Of a stretch of 7,094 bases of DNA, positions 6,597-7,094 are shown one piece after another. The DNA comes from Pseudomonadota bacterium (GTDB lineage Bacteria > Pseudomonadota > Alphaproteobacteria > Ferrovibrionales > Ferrovibrionaceae), in assembly GCA_023434425.1 (NCBI GenBank), contig JAEYSS010000171.1, forward strand, positions 1 through 7,094, written 5' to 3'. Position numbers and translations under genes: made by a program. The stretch's first letter is position 1, and each line of letters opens with the position of its first letter. The notes under the pieces were generated by a model that ran no database searches, was not told the origin of the DNA, and worked only from the letters and a program-made list of their open reading frames with translations.

Positions 6597-7094
6597 TGAC
6601 CGCCACACCTGCCGCCTCCGTCACGCCGCGCCTTGCCGCCTCGCTGATCCTGCTGCGTGATGCGGCCGCCGGCCCGGAAGTGCTGATGGTCGAGCGCACC
6701 GGATCGGCCAGTTATGCTGCCGGCAAGTTCGTGTTTCCCGGCGGCACCGTCGATGCCGCCGATGCCGCGCTTTCGGGGCCCGAGGCCGCGCTGCGCGTCG
6801 CCGCCATCCGCGAAACCTACGAGGAATGCGGTCTGCTGCTGGCCGAGCCTGCACCGGTCCGGTCCGGTCTGGACCAGGATTTCGCAACGCTGGTGCAGCG
6901 CACGGGCTGCGCGCTTGCCACGCAAAGCCTGGTGCCGTTTGCGCACTGGATCACGCCGCCGCATCTGCCCAAGCGTTTCGACACGCATTTCTTCCTGGCG
7001 CCGGCGCCGGCGGACCAGACGGCAACAGCCGACCTGCGCGAAGTGGTGTCGGGGGGCGGGGGGCCGCCCCCCGCGGGGGTGGCGGCCCCCCCGG
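6596..7094 (+). CDS. Nudix hydrolase, NUDT19/RP2p-like (3' end outside window or corrupted)
   Basis: An open frame runs from the ATG at 6596 to the window end (166 codons) without a stop. Residues 13-34 form the first Nudix strands ending in 'VLMVERTG'. 'GKFVFPGGTVDAAD' (43-56) is followed by 'AAIRETYEECGLLL' (69-82), which is the REUxEExGU core of the Nudix box with metal-binding E73, E76 and E77. The spacing between FPGG and RE is about 8 residues longer than in the standard box, and 'WITPPHLPKRFDTHFFLA' (118-135) follows; both are features of NUDT19/RP2p-type proteins, known in animals as CoA diphosphatases. Cleaving CoA or acyl-CoA would fit the CoA-based neighbourhood (inference). GGAG at 6584-6587 is the ribosome site. 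From residue 153 (base 7052) the translation turns into Gly/Pro/Ala low complexity, probably not true protein, so trust only 6596-7050. Confidence 0.85.
   Translation, partial: MTATPAASVTPRLAASLILLRDAAAGPEVLMVERTGSASYAAGKFVFPGGTVDAADAALSGPEAALRVAAIRETYEECGLLLAEPAPVRSGLDQDFATLVQRTGCALATQSLVPFAHWITPPHLPKRFDTHFFLAPAPADQTATADLREVVSGGGGPPPAGVAAPP
7051..7094. other. Suspect terminal G/C-only tract
   Basis: The last 44 bases contain only G and C apart from one T at 7080, with G runs of 6, 6 and 5 and C runs of 6 and 7. The composition changes abruptly at 7051, in the middle of an otherwise normal Nudix coding frame. The remaining Nudix fold, which should continue after 'ADLREVV', is not recognisable here. 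It is most simply a low-quality contig end or assembly artefact, although a real G/C hairpin that stopped the sequencing is possible. Confidence 0.6.
7056..7074. repeat. Perfect 9-bp G/C inverted repeat
   Basis: GCGGGGGGC at 7056-7064 is the exact reverse complement of GCCCCCCGC at 7066-7074, with a single C at 7065 between them. There is no T-run behind it and it lies inside a coding frame, so a terminator is unlikely. Such a foldback is the kind of structure that halts or misleads a polymerase at a contig end. Confidence 0.6.

Noticed and set aside
5208..6608. A 466-codon open frame on the minus strand opposite the MFS gene
   Set aside because: It is a shadow of the high-G+C coding frame: its product is rich in Arg, Gln, Asp, His and Ala without any fold motif, while the plus strand encodes a clear 12-helix transporter.
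7056..7074. G/C hairpin as a transcription terminator
   Set aside because: There is no T-run after it, it lies inside the Nudix reading frame, and the surrounding sequence quality is suspect.

Overview
The window is a 7.1-kb, GC-rich stretch with every gene on the plus strand. It reads as one continuous operon for uptake and breakdown of an organic acid through CoA thioesters. Base composition, a preference for GCC/GGC/CTG codons mixed with CAT and TAT, and the CitE/CoA-transferase/TRAP/Nudix gene content suggest an alphaproteobacterium, perhaps of the Rhodospirillales type. That placement is an inference from style, not from a marker gene. Both edges cut a gene, and the last 44 bases are an almost pure G/C tract that looks like a sequence or assembly artefact.

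Layout: (1) 2-166, the C-terminal end of a CitE-like (HpcH/HpaI, citrate lyase beta / citramalyl-CoA lyase type) C-C lyase. (2) 171-1442, an acetyl-CoA hydrolase/4-hydroxybutyrate CoA-transferase family protein that lacks the family's catalytic glutamate. (3) 1439-2677, a family III (CaiB/BaiF) CoA-transferase with its catalytic Asp intact. (4) 2674-3438, a crotonase-fold enoyl-CoA hydratase/isomerase that keeps only one of the two classical glutamates. (5) 3471-4016 and 4013-5302, the small (DctQ) and large (DctM) membrane subunits of a TRAP transporter. (6) 5307-6596, a 12-helix MFS transporter. (7) 6596 to the window end, the start of a Nudix hydrolase resembling the NUDT19/RP2p type.

The genes are packed tightly. 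The junctions are a 4-nt gap, an ATGA overlap, an ATGA overlap, a 32-nt gap with an A+T-rich island, an ATGA overlap, a 4-nt gap and a TGATG overlap. Most starts have a clear purine-rich Shine-Dalgarno sequence. No terminator, RNA gene, insertion sequence, CRISPR array or regulator gene is visible.

A workable model (inference): the TRAP and/or MFS protein brings in a mono- or dicarboxylate, the CaiB-type enzyme puts it on CoA, the crotonase hydrates or isomerises the enoyl-CoA, and the CitE-like lyase splits the hydroxyacyl-CoA into an acyl-CoA (for example acetyl-CoA) and an oxoacid. This resembles itaconate/citramalate/methylated-dicarboxylate catabolism, but with a crotonase where the itaconate pathway uses a MaoC-type hydratase. 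The substrate cannot be fixed from the sequence. The most interesting points are the two unrelated CoA-transferase families side by side and the altered active sites of two of the enzymes.
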